Of a stretch of DNA of 64,000 nt, positions 63,090 through 64,000 are shown one piece after another (within the stretch, counting starts at the first letter, position 1; every line of letters starts with the position of its first letter). This DNA is from Carboxylicivirga linearis (GTDB lineage: Bacteria > Bacteroidota > Bacteroidia > Bacteroidales > Marinilabiliaceae). Below the pieces are notes generated by a model that worked only from the letters and a program-made list of their open reading frames with translations, was not told where the DNA came from and searched no databases. Location of the stretch: positions 49,203 through 113,202 of the forward strand of contig NZ_JAGUCO010000017.1 of NCBI RefSeq assembly GCF_018271995.1. Direction: 5' to 3'. The position numbers were made by a program, and so were the translations under genes.

Positions 63090-64000
63090 TCATTTCTTCG
63101 TTATTTTAATAACATCATTAACTTCTTTATCTTCCATCTTTCCATAACCCACCACAACTACTTCATCCTGAGAAGTTCCTTCTAAATTGGTAGAAGTACT
63201 TTCAAAATCCTTCGTTGTAATTTCAATCACTCCCTGACTATGATCTTCACCATATTTTTCAATAGCTGCTTCACCCTTTAACACACTAATTGCCTCAATA
63301 TCATCTGGAGAAATACTATTGATATCTTCGGTATACCTCTCTCCATTCAGGTAAATTATTTGATCAGAAATGGATTTATCAGATTTAGGCAATTCATAAT
63401 CTTTGGTCATCACAAATATTGCCCCATTGTTGTCAGCCGATAACAGGCCTTTAAAATTTTGGCCAACAGGAATTTGCCCCAAAGATCTAATCTGATCTGC
63501 ATTGAGCCCTTTTAATAAAGTCCAGTCAACAACCTCTCCGTTAAGGATAAATTGAACACCTTTTAAGTTCTCTGCTTCCTCAACCAAACCATTGTCGGTT
63601 AATACAACGCTATAAATACTTCCATCAGGATATTCTATCGTGGCCCGGGCACCTGTCAGGGTTTCAACCTCATTATCCGATGTAGTTTTATCCGAATCGG
63701 TACATGCCAGCAATGCAATAGCAGTAAAGGCTGTAATAAGTATTCCCTTTAACTGTGTTTTAATTTTATTTTGAATTGTATTATTCATCATGATTATTCG
63801 CTTTTTAATTAAACTTTGACTGAAGTTGTTTACCAACCTCAAATTGGTACTCCCGGGCAAGTAATTGATTAATGAATACTGATATTGTTTGGGTTCTTCC
63901 GAAATTTGCATCATGGCTTTGTCAACACAGAATTCATGGTTTTGGGCTATTAATTTCCGTAGCCACCATGCAAACGGATTCCACCATTGTAATATCAACA
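63090..64000 (-). CDS. BlaR1-type M56 peptidase with TonB-plug-like tail (5' part beyond window)
   Basis: The frame is open to the right edge, so the N-terminus with membrane helices and the HExxH zinc site is missing; the first visible residues are internal. Residues LQWWNPFAWWLRKLIAQNHEFCVDK match the segment after the zinc site of Bacteroidetes M56 peptidases, and KKRIIMMNNT is the usual boundary. A further membrane helix (LITAFTAIALLAC) leads to an extracytoplasmic tail. Its end (IEAISVLKGEAAIEKYGEDHSQGVIEITTK) is like the plug domain of TonB-dependent receptors. Members act as sensor-transducers with BlaI-type repressors. Confidence 0.82.
   Translation of the reverse strand, partial: LILQWWNPFAWWLRKLIAQNHEFCVDKAMMQISEEPKQYQYSLINYLPGSTNLRLVNNFSQSLIKKRIIMMNNTIQNKIKTQLKGILITAFTAIALLACTDSDKTTSDNEVETLTGARATIEYPDGSIYSVVLTDNGLVEEAENLKGVQFILNGEVVDWTLLKGLNADQIRSLGQIPVGQNFKGLLSADNNGAIFVMTKDYELPKSDKSISDQIIYLNGERYTEDINSISPDDIEAISVLKGEAAIEKYGEDHSQGVIEITTKDFESTSTNLEGTSQDEVVVVGYGKMEDKEVNDVIKITKK

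Overview
The window comes from an AT-rich Bacteroidetes chromosome, most likely a marine or anaerobic Marinilabiliales-type organism. This is inferred from several things. Promoters match the TAnnTTTG type (-33 TTTG, 19 nt, TAnnTTTG upstream of the tRNA pair). Several secreted proteins end in type IX secretion sorting domains. There are many short lipoproteins, and families largely confined to Bacteroidetes occur (DUF4251, DUF5777, DUF4914, DUF6985, TonB-plug-tailed M56 peptidase).

Layout. 1-6.8 kb holds two secreted pectin enzymes: a GH43 endo-arabinanase running off the left edge, and a very large PL11 rhamnogalacturonan lyase fused to autotransporter-type beta-strand repeats. 7.3-34.6 kb is mostly housekeeping: HflK/HflC, an NhaC antiporter, tRNA-Thr and tRNA-Gly, SerB, the tRNA t6A-cyclisation enzyme TcdA, an M1 aminopeptidase lipoprotein, YitT, an RluA pseudouridine synthase, two different lipid A deacylases (LpxR and PagL types) placed back to back, a large periplasmic-sensor histidine kinase, a Ni/Co-type exporter, a NUDIX hydrolase with a YfcC carrier, an XRE-cupin regulator, a DUF4914/PurE-like pair, a Sua5-type threonylcarbamoyl-AMP synthase and a DJ-1 protein. 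34.7-48 kb is accessory, with small lipoproteins, regulators, acetyltransferases and a run of secreted proteins. 54.9-64 kb returns to ordinary genes: YceI, DUF5777 and cytochrome c, the histidine-degradation genes hutI and ftcD, a stand-alone Thr-tRNA editing domain, a YgjV-acetyltransferase fusion and a partial M56 peptidase.

The most unusual part is two segments, 37.9-39.6 kb and 50.3-54.3 kb, that read as integron-type gene cassettes without a visible integrase. Five units of one or two genes, all on the minus strand, are each bracketed by their own perfect 8-10 bp inverted repeat of the form GTTn...nAAC, starting at or just after the stop codon. The junctions between cassettes are 130-180 nt imperfect palindromes sharing conserved arms, like attC sites. 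A complete group II intron (48441-50278) lies inside one junction. Removing it rebuilds the GTT core triplet and a 132-nt site, almost the same length as the intact 130-nt junction. A second group II intron survives only as its 3' end beside another junction. The two segments share a diverged leader sequence.

Two non-coding arrays (11186-11395 and 54470-54805) have unrelated base sequences but the same architecture: 21-bp units grouped into 105-bp higher-order repeats. A third repeat block (about 57.9-58.4 kb) has three copies of a palindrome-rich unit. All calls rest on reading the sequence and on family knowledge; no database search was run.
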